The notes beneath the pieces were generated by a model that saw nothing but the letters and a program-made list of their open reading frames with translations, was not told the DNA's origin and searched no databases. From the NCBI RefSeq assembly GCF_032884065.1, contig NC_088867.1:55386968-55450967 (forward strand): a DNA stretch of 64,000 nt, read 5' to 3'. The position numbers and the translations under genes were made by a program. This document shows positions 11,336 to 21,396 of the stretch, piece by piece. The stretch's first letter is position 1, and every line of letters starts with the position of its first letter. Origin of the DNA: Artemia franciscana (Eukaryota; Arthropoda; Branchiopoda; Anostraca; Artemiidae).

Positions 11336-12204
11336 TCCATTGTTCTAAGCAGACTTCCGTTGATTTTGTGAAATTTATGTTGGTTCTTAGGGGGACTTAA
11401 GGACGACGGCCGTCATCCGTTAACTTACACCCATAGATGGCGCCATTTTTATTTCCTTGCCGATGTGCTACCATCTTTTTCTCTAAGGTTACAGATGGCA
11501 CTTAACTGATTTTTCTGTTAGGTTACATTATTTTAACTGATTTTAGAGTTATGTTCGTTATGTTTCGCGCACACTTATTCTCGGCGTCTCAAAATAATTC
11601 TAATTGTCACAAGATAATTCCAAAAGATAATCCCAAGATAAGTCCAAAAGAATTATAAGTCCAAAAAAATCACTATAAACATTATTTTTCTAATAGAAAA
11701 ATCATGACTGACCGTATATTTAATGTGAATTTAAGACAAGGAAAAAAAGTGGAAACAAATCTCAAAGTCTCCTCCCCGAAAAAAGCAGGGCGTTGGAGCG
11801 ATGGAGGTGACATGGGGGCGTGGAGGAGACCATGGGATCCTGAAGGGGATCTCGGGACATAAATTCACGCGCATGCCAGGTAATGAGAAACTGGTGGGCT
11901 CAGGACATTCACATTATAAAAAAGATACCTGGCCGGTTATAGTCATTACGACTTTTAGAGATCGAAACAAGTTTAATCAGCCTTCAAAAGAATAATTCTG
12001 TCCAGCAATTATCTCAAATCACTCTGGTATCCAACGTCATGGATATATGCTAAAAAGGTGCCAGGAAACAAATCACAGATAGTATCTACCGATATCCAGT
12101 GGCTCACTTCAAGTAATAAAATACTTGGCAAACGAAACTCAGATAATAATGTTCTCAGGAATTTTCTTATCAATCGGAAGTTGAAATAACACTGTGTGTG
12201 TCAC
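11336..12204. other. Unassigned part of unit 1
   Basis: Contains a CpG-rich spot with a 10-bp palindrome GACGGCCGTC near 11,405 and repeated AAGATAATTCCAAAAGATAA-like sequence near 11,615-11,670. A 64-codon frame at 11,801-11,995 matches nothing I know. No gene is supported. Confidence 0.5.
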
Positions 12205-12290
12205 AGGAATGATGGGGTATATGGCGCTCAAACTCATTGAGGGACCCCGGGGGTATATGGTGCTTAAGCGAATAGACCCCCTACTACTAC
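12205..12290 (-). mobile_element. LINE 3'-tail fragment, reversed
   Basis: Read on minus, this gives TTAAGCACCATATACCCCC then CCTCAATGAGTTTGAGCGCC and ATACCCCATCATT. It matches the 3' end of the LINE at 9,500-9,575 with modest divergence. It sits immediately upstream of plus-strand LINE coding sequence, so LINE pieces meet in opposite orientation. Confidence 0.65.
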
Positions 12291-12317
12291 TGGGGTAAGG
12301 GTAAGGATTAGTACTAT

Positions 12318-12666
12318 GTAAGGGAATAACTTTGCTGCGGTTAAGGTAGCTAATGATGTTAGTAACTGGTTTATTGTTGAATCAGGTGTTTAGCCTGGTT
12401 GCATTCCATCACCATTTATATAGATAATTTTAATGGACTGTGTCCAAGGGAGCACAGCAAACACTAAGGGAAAGCATGGGCGAAAGTAAAGCTTTGCTAG
12501 GCTTAGATTTTTTTGATAATTTGAGCGTCCCAGCTGAAAAAGTTAGCAAAATGAATAAATGTTTGGAGATTTTAAGTCGATAAACCAGGAATAAGTCATG
12601 TTTAACAGGTAATGCTGGCCAACAAAAAAATCAATCAAGTTGGCAGGTTCAGTTATCTAGGTAGTA
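12318..12666 (+). pseudogene. Dead LINE reverse transcriptase, part 1 of 2
   Basis: Translation gives NNFAAVKVANDVSNWF, then a stop inside ESGV-PGC, then SPFI-stop-IILMDCVQ. These are the conserved central reverse-transcriptase blocks of a non-LTR element, with a stop where Trp is expected. The catalytic YADD region reads FFDN at 12,509-12,520, so the enzyme is dead. The frame goes on to KINQVGRFSYLGSI and stops abruptly at 12,666, where a TCAAACAG element begins. The same protein resumes at 14,602 with ISKDDRC. Consensus relatives read continuously through this point (YLGSIISKD), which fixes the insertion site. Confidence 0.85.
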
Positions 12667-13971
12667 TCAAACAGTTCGTGGTAACGAACTGTAGTAAGGA
12701 GCGACCCGGCTCAGTAGTAACCGAAACTCTAAAAAATGGAATTTTGATACCAGTCGTTAAATCAAAAGAATCGAATTTTAATGCTGATTTTAAATATATA
12801 AGTTTCATCAAGATCAGTTATACCCCTAAAAGTCATACAATCTTAACGAAAATGACACCATCAGATTCAGCGTATCAGAGAACTGTATTGTAGCAGTTTC
12901 AACCTCCTATCTACAAAAATGAGGAATTTCGCATTTTTTGCCAGAGGACAGATCACTGATGCGTGTTTATTTCTTTTTTTGTTTTTTTTTTCCAAGGGTG
13001 ATCGTATCGACTCAGTGGTCCTAGAATGTCGTGAGAGGGCTCATTATAACGGAAATTAAAAGTTCAATGCCCTTTTAAGTGACTAAAAAATCGGAGGGCC
13101 CCTAGGCCCCCTCCCACGCTCAAATTTTCCCCAAAGTCACAGGAGCAAAATTCTGAGATAAACATTTTATTCACCAAAGTTGACAAACCTAATAACTATG
13201 TCTTTAGGGATTACTTACTCCCCCGCAGTCCCCGTGGGAGGGGCTGCAAGTTACAAGCTTTGACCTGTGTTTACATATAGTAATGTTACTGGGAAATGTA
13301 CAGACGTTTTCAGGGGAATTTTTTTAGTTTAGAGGGAGTGTTGAGGGGAGGGGTTTACGTGGGAGGATATTTACATGGAGATTCTTCTCATGGGGGAAGG
13401 GAATTTGCGCAGGATTTTCTAGTATTATTTGAAAAAAATACGAAAAAATAAATATGAAAAGTTTTTTCTACTGAAAGTAAGGACCAGCATTAAAACTTAA
13501 AACGAACACAAATTATTACTCATATGAGGGGTTTACCTCCTTGTTATACCTCACTCTTTACGCTAAAGTATTTTTAGTAATTTCAACTAATTGTTCTACG
13601 GCCTTTGTGATTCAGAGGTCATTCTTAAGGAATTGGGACAAAATTTAAGCTTTAGTGTAAAGAGCGAGGTATCGACGGGGGGTTGAACCCCTCATATACG
13701 CAATAAAAACATACGAATATAGAAGTTCGTTACGTAAGTTAATTCGTAAGTTACGTATATTTTTTACCAATGAAAATTTGGAAAATAATTAAAAGTTCTA
13801 GTTGCTTTTTTAAGTAATCAAAAAATTGGAGGGCAACTAGGCCTCCTCCCTCGCTCATTTTTTTTCAAAACCTTCCGATTAATTGCAATTTAATTAATAT
13901 GCAAATTTCGTTTTAATTATTTATGTGCGGAGAGCCCAGATCAAAACATGCATTAATTCAAAAACGTTCAG

Positions 13972-14207
13972 AAATTAAATAAAAAAGCAAGTTTTTTTAA
14001 ATGAAAGTAAGGAGCAACATTAAAACTTAAAACGAACAGAAATTACTCCGTATATGAAAGGAAATTTTCCTCCTCAAGGTCTCGCTCTTTACGCTCAAGT
14101 TTCTTATTGTTTTAAAAATAGAGTTAAGAGAAAGAGTCAAACTTTAGCGCAAAGAGCGGGGCATTGAGGAGGAAAAGCCCCTTTCATATACGGAGTAATT
14201 TTTATTC
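13972..14207. repeat. Palindromic module with truncated right arm
   Basis: The left arm runs from AAATTAAATAAAAAAGC through GGAGCAACATTAAAACTT and CTCCGTATATGAAAGG to CTCGCTCTTTACGC. The right arm mirrors it from GCGCAAAGAGCGGGGC to CATATACGGAGTAATTT, then breaks off near 14,207 instead of continuing to AACGAACAG. Confidence 0.75.
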
Positions 14208-14323
14208 AAGGCTTCCTCCCTTGCTCATTTTTTCTCAAAACCTTCCGATTAATTACAATTAATTAATATGCAAATTTTGTTTTAATTATCTATGTGCGGA
14301 GAGTCAATTTATGTGCAGAGAGT

Positions 14324-14601
14324 TATTAAATAAAAAAAACAAGTTTTTTCAACTGAAAGTAAGGAGCGACATTAAAACTTAAAACGAGCAGAAATTACTC
14401 GGCATATGAAAGGGCCCCGCTCTTTACGCTAAAGTTTCTTACTGTTTTAAAAATTGAGTTAAAAGAAAGAGTCAAACTTTAGCGTAAAGAGCGGGGCGTT
14501 GAGGAGGAAAAGCCCCATTCATATACGTAGTAATTTTTGTTCGTTTTAAGTTTTAATGTTGCTCCTTATTTTCATTTAAAAAATCTTGTTTTTTTATTTA
14601 A
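14324..14601. repeat. Terminal palindromic module of copy A
   Basis: Arms run from TTAAATAAAAAAAACAAG inward to CCGCTCTTTACGCTAAAG. On the right they run from CTTTAGCGTAAAGAGCGG outward to CTTGTTTTTTTATTTAA. The inner part of the left arm is shortened, with the GAGGAGGAAAAG stretch missing. The right arm ends exactly at the element terminus. Confidence 0.8.
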
Positions 14602-15262
14602 TTATAAGTAAAGACGATAGGTGCAGTAAAGATGTTAAAAGTGAAATAGCCAAGGTCTAGGGTGTTTTTTCACAGTGGAAAAAGATTTGGATGAAAAGGA
14701 AGATAATTTTTGAATCAAGATTAAAATATTGGAAGCTGCAGTGATGCCAGTGGTCAAGTTTGGTTCTAAAGAGTGGGCACTTCAAAAGAAGGAGGAGGAT
14801 CTGTTAGATTTTTTCCAAGGAATTTGTCTACGGGTAGTTTTGGGTATCCAACTGACTAACCTTATTTCAAAAAGTAACTCGCACAAAAAATCTGGTTCTG
14901 TCCTGCTCTCTAGGGCCATAACGAGAGAAAGCTACAGACGGATAGGACATGTACTGCGAATGATGATTGACAGATTGCAGTGGACAATGACCGATTTATA
15001 AATACAAAAGCCTTTTTATTGCAGTACATTATTATTATAATAATTGCTAGCGATCGTCCTTGCTGGTCAACCGTCTGAGGCCAAACGAAAAAATAGCTCG
15101 TCCCCAAATATGGCCGAAAGAGGTCGCAAAGAAGGATTTAAGAGAAATTAAAATGATCGGGAGGGTGTAAAGAAGGGGGTTTTGAATAGATTGGGATGAA
15201 GGAGGAGTGTGCTTAGCTGTTTCGCCTCAGGCGGCTTAGTACTGCAATGATTTATTAGTAGT
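14602..15262 (+). pseudogene. Dead LINE reverse transcriptase, part 2 of 2
   Basis: This continues the LINE ORF interrupted at 12,666. In order: ISKDDRCSKDVKSEIAKV, FSQWKKIWMKRKIIFESRLK, then at 14,729-15,001 EAAVMPVVKFGSKEWALQKK, EEDLLDFFQGICLRVVLG and the RRIGHVLRM block. After frameshifts come GQPSEAKRK and VAKKDLREIK near 15,075-15,160, and a Leu/Ala-rich end near 15,240. This is the thumb/connection and C-terminal region of a non-LTR retrotransposon ORF2. The 90-codon open stretch is a fossil of that ORF, not a separate gene. Confidence 0.85.
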
Positions 15263-17220
15263 AGTATAGCCAATATTGTCACTTCGGAATTTAAGTTGGA
15301 TCGAAAGGGGAATTATTGTTTATACAGATGAAAATTCTGCTATCATTGAAAAATTTTACCTTGTTTATTGAATCGTTCTTTCATTTTACCATTTATCAAA
15401 CAGTTCGTGGTAACGAACTGCAGTAAGGAGCGACCCGGCTCAATAGTAACCAAAACTCTAAAAAAATGAATTTTGATATCAATAGCTGCATCAAAAGAAT
15501 AGCATTTTAATGCTGATTTTAAATATATAAGTTTCATCAAGTTTAGTCTTACCCATCAAAAGTTACGAGCCTGAGAAAATTTGCCTTATTTTGGAAAATA
15601 GGCGATGTGATATTTTGCAAATCACACCATCAGATTCAGCGTATCAGAGAACCCTACTGTAGAAGTTTCAAGCTCCTATCTACAAAAATGTGGAATTTTG
15701 TATTTTTTGCCAGAAGACAAATCACGGGTGCGTGTTTATTTGTTTGTTTGTTTTTTTTTCTTTTCCCCAGGGGTCATCGTATCGACCAAGTGGTCCTAGA
15801 ATGTCGCAAGGGAGCTCATTCTAATGGAGATGAAAAGTTCTAGTGCCTTTTTTAAGTGACCAAAAAAATTGGAGGGCATCTAGGCCCCCTCCCACGCTCA
15901 TTTTTTTCCCAAAGTCAACAGATCAAAATTTTGAGATAGCCATTTTGTTCAACATAGTCGAAAACCATAATAACTATGTATTTGGGGATGATTTACTCCC
16001 CCACAATCCCTGGGGGAGGGTCTGCGAGTTACAAACTTTGACCAGTGTTTACATATAGTAATGGTTATTGGGAAGTGTACAGACGTTTTCAGGGGGATTT
16101 TATTTTGTTTGGGGGTTGGGTTTGAGGGAAGGGAGCTATTTTGGAGGATCTTTCCTTGGAGGAATCTGTCATGGGGGAAGACAAATTCAAGGAAAAGGGC
16201 GCATGATTTTCTACCATTACTATAAGAAAACAATGAAAAATAAACATGAAAACGTTTCAAACAGTTCGTGGTAACGAACTGTAGTAAGGAGCGATCCGGC
16301 TCAAAAGTAACCAAAACTCTAAAAAATTGAATTTTGATATCAATAGCTACATCAAAAGAATCGCATTTTAATGCTGATTTTAAATATATAAGTTTCATCA
16401 AGTTTAGTCTTACCCATCAAAAGTTAAGAGCCTGAAAAAATTTGCCTTATTTAGGAAAATAGGGGGAAACACCCCCTAAAAGTCGTAAAATCTTAACGAA
16501 AATGACACCATCAGATTCAGCGTATCAGAGAACCCTACTGTAGAAGTTTCAAGCTCCTATCTACAAAAATGTGGAATTTTGAATTTTTTGCCAGAAGACA
16601 AATCACGGGTGCGTGTTTATTTGTTTGTTTGTTTTTTTTTTTTTTTTTTCTTTTCCCCAGGGGTCATCGTATCGACCAAGTGGTCCTAGAATGTCGCAAG
16701 AGGGCTCATTCTAACGGAAATGAAAAGTTCTACTGCCCTTTTTAAGTGACCAAAAAAATTGGAGGGCACCTAGGCCCCCTCCCACGCTCATTTTTTCTCC
16801 AAAGTCAATAGATCAAAATTTTGAGATAGCCATTTTGTTCCGCATAGTCAAAAACCATAATAACTATGTCTTTGGGAATGACTTACTCCCCCAAAGTCCC
16901 TGGGGGTGGGGCTGCAACTTACAAACTTCGACCAGTGTTTACATATAATAATGGTTATTGGGAAGTGTACAGTCGGTTTCAGGGGATTTTTTTTTTGGTT
17001 TTGGGGGTGGGGTTGAGGGGAGAGGGCTATGTGGGAGGATCTTTCCATGGAGAAATGTGTCACGGGGGAACAGAAATTCAATGAAAAGGGCGCAGGATTT
17101 TCTAAAATTACTATAAAAAAACAATGAAAAAATAAACATGGAAATTTTTTTTTTCAATTGAAAGTAAAGTGTAGCATTGAAACTTAAAACGAACAGAGAT
17201 TATTACGCATGTGAGGGGTT

Positions 17221-17298
17221 CTAAAAATACTTTAGCATAAAGAGCGAGGTATATAGGAGGAGATAAATACCTCGCTCTTTATGCTATAGTATTTTTAG
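17221..17298. repeat. Hairpin with ~30-bp stem in copy B
   Basis: CTAAAAATACTTTAGCATAA ... GAGCGAGGTAT pairs with ATACCTCGCTCTTTATGCTA ... TAGTATTTTTAG around a ~14-nt GGAGGAGAT loop. A second version, less perfect, is at about 18,088-18,165. Confidence 0.8.
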
Positions 17299-17715
17299 TA
17301 ATTTCAACTATTCATTCTACGGCCTTTCTGATTCAGGGGTCATTCTTAAAGAGTTGGGACAAAACTTGCGATTTAGTGTAAAGAACGAGGTATTAACGAG
17401 GGTACAAACCCTCTCATATACATAATAAAAATTAAAGAATATAAAAGTTTGTTACGTAAGATAATTCTTAAGTTACGTATATTTTTTACTAATAGAAAAA
17501 TTCGTTAAAAATAAAAATTTATAGTTGCCTTTTTATGTAACCGAAAAATTGCATGGCAGCTAGGCCTCCTTTCCCATCCCTTATTTCTCAAAATCGTCTG
17601 ATCAAAACTAAGAGAAAGCCATTTAGCCAAAAAAGGAATTAATATGCAAATTTCATTTTAATAATTTATGTGTGGAGAGCCAAAATCAAACATGCATTAA
17701 TTCAAAAACGTTCAG

Positions 17716-18020
17716 AAATTACATAAAAAAAAACTAGTTTTTTTAACTGAAAGTAAGGAGCGACATTAAAACTTAAAACGAACAGAAATTACTCCGTATA
17801 TGAAATGGGTTGTCCCCTCCGCAATCCCTCGCTCTTTACGCTAAAGTTTGACTCTTTGCCACAATTCTGCTTTTTAATACAATTAAAAGCTTTAGCGTAA
17901 AGAGCGAGGGATTGCGGAGGGGACAACCCATTTCATATACGGAGTAATTTCTGTTCGTTTTAAGTTTTAATGTCGCTCCTTACTTTCAGTTAAAAAAACT
18001 AGTTTTTTTTTATGTAATTT
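17716..18020. repeat. Perfect palindrome: two identical 131-bp arms
   Basis: The left arm 17,716-17,846 and right arm 17,890-18,020 are exact reverse complements, around a 43-nt loop. The arms start AAATTACATAAAAAAAAAC and end CTCTTTACGCTAAAG at the loop. This is the cleanest example of the family's palindromic module. Perfect identity of arms inside otherwise diverged repeats points to recent formation or to copying of one arm onto the other. Confidence 0.95.
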
Positions 18021-18587
18021 TAAATGAAAGGAAGGAGTAGCATTGAAACTTAAAACAAACAGAGATTATTACGCATATGAGGGGTTCTAAAAATACTTAA
18101 GCATAAAGAGTGAGGTATTTAGGAGGAGATAAATACCTCGCTCTTTATGCTAAAGTATGTTTAGTAATTTCAACTATTTATTCTACGGCCTTTCTGATTC
18201 AGGGGTCATTCTTAAAGAATTGGGACAAAACTTAAGATTTATTGTAAAGAGCGAGGTATTAACGAGGATACAAACCCCCTTGTATACATAATAAAATTAT
18301 AAGATTATGAAAGTTTGTTATGTAAGTTGCTAACTTATAAGTTACGTTTATTTTTTACTAATAAAATCGTTCGTTAAAAATTAAAAGTTCTAGTTGCCTT
18401 TTAAGCAACCGAAAAATTGGAGGGCAACTAGGCCTCCTTCTCCACCCCTTATTTCTCAAAATCGTCTGATCAAAACTAAGAGAAAGCCATTTAGCCAAAA
18501 AAAGAATTAATATACAAATTTCATTTTAATAATTTATGTGCGGAGAGCCAAAACCAAACATGCATTAATTCAAAAAAGTTCAGAAAT

Positions 18588-18884
18588 TAAATTAAAAAAA
18601 ACTAATTTTTTTAGCTGAAAGTAAGGAGCGACATTAAAGCTTAAAACGAACAGAAATTACTCTGTATATAAAATGGGTTGTCCCCTCCGCAATCCCTCGC
18701 TCTTTACGCTAAAGTTTGACTCTTAGCCACAATTCTAATTTTTAAAACAATTAAAAGCTTTAGCGTAAAGAGCGAGGGATTGCGGTGGGGACAACCCACT
18801 TTATATACGGAGTAATTTCTGTTCGTTTTAAGTTTTAATGTCGCTCCTTACTTCCAGCTAAAAATTTTTTTTTTTTTTATTTAA
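18588..18884. repeat. Near-perfect terminal palindrome of copy B
   Basis: Same design as 17,716-18,020. Arms begin TTAAATTAAAAAAAAC and end at the element terminus TTTATTTAA. A handful of mismatches separate the arms, e.g. TCCCCTCCGC left against GCGGTGGGGA right. Confidence 0.85.
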
Positions 18885-19099
18885 TCTTGTATGAAGGGCT
18901 TGACTTTTCAGGGAAAATATACCACAGTGCCGCACTTCTTCCTTTGGAATTGAGATGCTCAGTGTGTATAAATTGATATTTCTGAATCAATTGCCTATAT
19001 TGAAATTTTCAAAGGATAGTAACTTGACCCTCTATGGGACAAAACTGTAGTTTGACGCCACAAATGGCAGAAAACATTCTTCTTCCATGGCACAATATT

Positions 19100-19470
19100 T
19101 TTAGTCACTCAGAACGGGCACCGCAACATGTGTTTTCTGTTCGAATGAGCTATCTCCTGATGTTTTAGATTCGTTACTTCTATACGAATCACCCCAGGGG
19201 AAAAAATCAAACAAACAAAAGACAAACAAACAAATAAACATACATCCGTGATCTTTCTTCTGGCAAAAAAACAGAAAAGAAAAAATACACGCATACAAAG
19301 TTCGACATTTTTGTAAATAAGAGCTTAAGACCTCTACAGTAGGGTTCTGAACCTGTGGGTGTGATTTTCATTAAAATCATTCGATCTTTTGGAGGTGTTT
19401 CACCTATGTTTGGAAAATCAAGCAGATTTTCTCAGGCATTTAGCTTTTTATCTGGGGCGCAATTTTCGAT
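19100..19470 (-). mobile_element. Reversed fragment of the TCAAACAG family
   Basis: Read on minus, the order of words (AGATTTTC/ACACC, AGGTCTTAAGCTCTTATTTAC, CAGAAGAAAGATCAC, GTTTATTTGTTTG, CCTGGGGTGATTCGTAT) follows the left module of the family, diverged. Both ends are missing. Two overlapping minus frames of 61-65 codons are translations of the T-rich tract and are not genes. Confidence 0.7.
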
Positions 19471-19499
19471 GGGGCAGGGGAGGCAACTGCCCCTCTCAG

Positions 19500-19569
19500 G
19501 TTTTTAGATTTTTCAGGTGAAAAATCTAAAAACCTGAATCAATTCACCTTTCAAAAAATCACCTTTCAG
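19500..19569. other. 70-bp junction insert between the two 9-kb units
   Basis: It consists mainly of two perfect hairpins. The first has arms AGGTTTTTAGATTTTTCA and TGAAAAATCTAAAAACCT around GG. The second has arms AAAAATCACCT and AGGTGATTTTT around TTC, and its right arm runs into the start of unit 2. The word CACCTTTCA is also repeated directly. The pattern looks like snap-back, locally templated synthesis at a rearrangement breakpoint. Confidence 0.9.
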
Positions 19570-19670
19570 GTGATTTTTAGAATTTTTGGGACGTAGAATT
19601 TTCTCGGAACTTAACCACTTTAGTAGTTTCGTAGGAAAATAAAAACAGCACTTTCTAAGAGTGTATGCTG

Positions 19671-20415
19671 TACCGAAAAATTGCAATTTCAAAACAAAAA
19701 TTAAAGTCCCCCCAAAATACGTAAATTTCATAAAATCAGTGGAAAACTTCTTAAAAGCTAAAAATGTTGTTGACTCAGTTGTTATCTCAAAAATCAGATG
19801 TGAGGGCTGCCACAGGGTGTACTGCACTGTTTCGCTGACAATATGAATGATTACATAATACCAGATAACGCATCATTCTTAAAATTCTTGTGAACATGCC
19901 ACGAAATTCTCAAGGTCTCAGATATATTGTAGGTCCCCAAAACATTCTAAGTAAGAAAAACAAAAAACTAAAAATAATTAAAAAAACTAATAAAAAAACT
20001 AAAACAAAAAAAACTAAAACGAAGTAAAAAAAACTAAAAAAGTACAAAAAATATAAATTTCATCAAATTAATGGAAAATTGTTTGGAAGCTAAAATTGTT
20101 GTTGACTTAGTTGTCATCTCAAAAGAGCAAATACGAGGGCTGTCAAGCGATATATTGTATTGTTTTACTGACAACATGAATGATTACGCAGCACCAGATA
20201 AAGCATCAATCAGGAAATTCTCGGAGACATGCTAATAAATTCTCAGAAGCCAGGAAGCATATTTTTGGAATGATATTAAAATAAGGCAAAGTGAATCCAA
20301 TATTATATTGGAGTATGGGCTGCCACAGTATCTGTGTCTCAAAAGACCAGATGTGAGGGTTGTCACAAGATGTATTGTATTGTTTCACTAACAGCATGAA
20401 TAATTATATAGTTTT
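19671..20415 (+). repeat. Diverged internal tandem repeat (copy in unit 2)
   Basis: Counterpart of 10,591-11,335, with a few substitutions (e.g. TGCACTG for TGCTCTG, CATCAAATTA for CATAAAATTA). Confidence 0.7.
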
Positions 20416-21283
20416 CCATTGTTCTAAGCAGACTTCCGTTGATTTTGTGAAATTTATGTTGGTTCTTAGGGGGACTTAAGGACGACGGCCGTCATCCGTT
20501 AACTTACACCCATAGATGGCGCCATTTTTATTTCCTTGCCGATGTGCTACCATCTTTTTCTCTAAGGTTACAGATGGCACTTAACTGATTTTTCCGTTAG
20601 GTTACATCATTTTAACTGATTTTAGAGTTATGTTCGTTATGTTTCGCGCACACTTATTCTCGGCGTCTCAAAATAATTCTAATTGTCACAAGATAATTCC
20701 AAAAGATAATCCCAAGATAAGTCCAAAAGAATTATAAGTCCAAAAAAATCACTATAAACATTATTTTTCTAATAGAAAAATCATGACTGACCGTATATTT
20801 AATGTGAATTTAAGACAAGGAAAAAAAGTGGAAACAAATCTCAAAGTCTCCTCCCCGAAAAAAGCAGGGCGTTGGAGCGATGGAGGTGACATGGGGGCGT
20901 GGAGGAGACCATGGGATCCTGAAGGGGATCTCGGGACATAAATTCACGCGCATGCCAGGTAATGAGAAACTGGTGGGCTCAGGACATTCACATTATAAAA
21001 AAGATACCTGGCCGGTTATAGTCATTACGACTTTTAGAGATCGAAACAAGTTTAATCAGCCTTCAAAAGAATAATTCTGTCCAGCAATTATCTCAAATCA
21101 CTCTGGTATCCAACGTCATGGATATATGCTAAAAAGGTGCCAGGAAACAAATCACAGATAGTATCTACCGATATCCAGTGGCTCACTTCAAGTAATAAAA
21201 TACTTGGCAAACGAAACTCAGATAATAATGTTCTCAGGAATTTTCTTATCAATCGGAAGTTGAAATAACACTGTGTGTGTCAC

Positions 21284-21369
21284 AGGAATGATGGGGTATA
21301 TGGCGCTCAAACTCATTGAGGGACCCCGGGGGTATATGGTGCTTAAGCGAATAGACCCCCTACTACTAC
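21284..21369 (-). mobile_element. Reversed LINE 3'-tail fragment (unit 2)
   Basis: Counterpart of 12,205-12,290; sequence essentially identical. Confidence 0.65.
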
Positions 21370-21396
21370 TGGGGTAAGGGTAAGGATTAGTACTAT

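Larger units (their letters stand above)
12667..14601 (+). mobile_element. TCAAACAG-family element, full copy A (inside a LINE)
   Basis: Both ends are defined by the interrupted LINE frame. Left flank GGTAGTA, element TCAAACAGTTC...TTTATTTAA, right flank TTATAAGT; removing it restores Gly-Ser-Ile-Ile-Ser-Lys codons. It lies between A and T with no duplicated target. The left end has the 20-bp hairpin CAGTTCGTGGTAACGAACTG. Next come a ~820-bp unique-like module, a central module with a CGCTCTTTACGCTAAAG inverted pair (13,480-13,700), a spacer, and two palindromic modules (13,972-14,207 with truncated right arm; 14,324-14,601). No long ORF: non-autonomous. Because both bases at the join are T, an alternative reading is a shift by one to T^T. 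Confidence 0.85.
15396..18884 (+). mobile_element. TCAAACAG-family element, composite copy B
   Basis: It starts TCAAACAGTTCG after A and ends TTTATTTAA before T, as in copy A. At 16,257 a second complete left terminus (TCAAACAGTTCG plus hairpin) starts a second ~860-bp left module; the first module runs only to AAACATGAAAACGTT. After it come two tandem ~870-bp right-hand modules, each ending in a long palindrome (17,716-18,020 and 18,588-18,884). Many 60-150-codon frames inside recur in other copies only because the repeat does; none has a recognisable domain. The copy is either a nested insertion that lost the outer right end or an internally duplicated element. Confidence 0.8.
10474..19499 (+). 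repeat. 9.0-kb tandem duplication, unit 1
   Basis: This 9,026-bp unit is repeated in the same orientation at 19,570-28,575. The offset drifts from 9,096 to 9,076 bp only through a 17-bp indel near 10,574 and a few homopolymer or single-base indels. Identity is well above 99% by eye, with scattered substitutions. It contains an AT-rich diverged tandem repeat, a dead LINE interrupted by a TCAAACAG element, the LINE 3' part, a second composite TCAAACAG element and a reverse fragment of the same family. Confidence 0.95.

Noticed and set aside
15949-16401. 150-codon minus-strand ORF, with a near-identical twin at 25,027-25,479 and shorter relatives elsewhere
   Set aside because: It lies within the TCAAACAG left module and starts in the next copy's left end. 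Related frames in other copies are broken at different places, and no domain is recognisable. It recurs because the DNA repeats.
13480-18884. CRISPR-like array because CGCTCTTTACGCTAAAG recurs many times
   Set aside because: Occurrences alternate in orientation, have irregular spacing and are arms of palindromes inside a eukaryotic mobile element.
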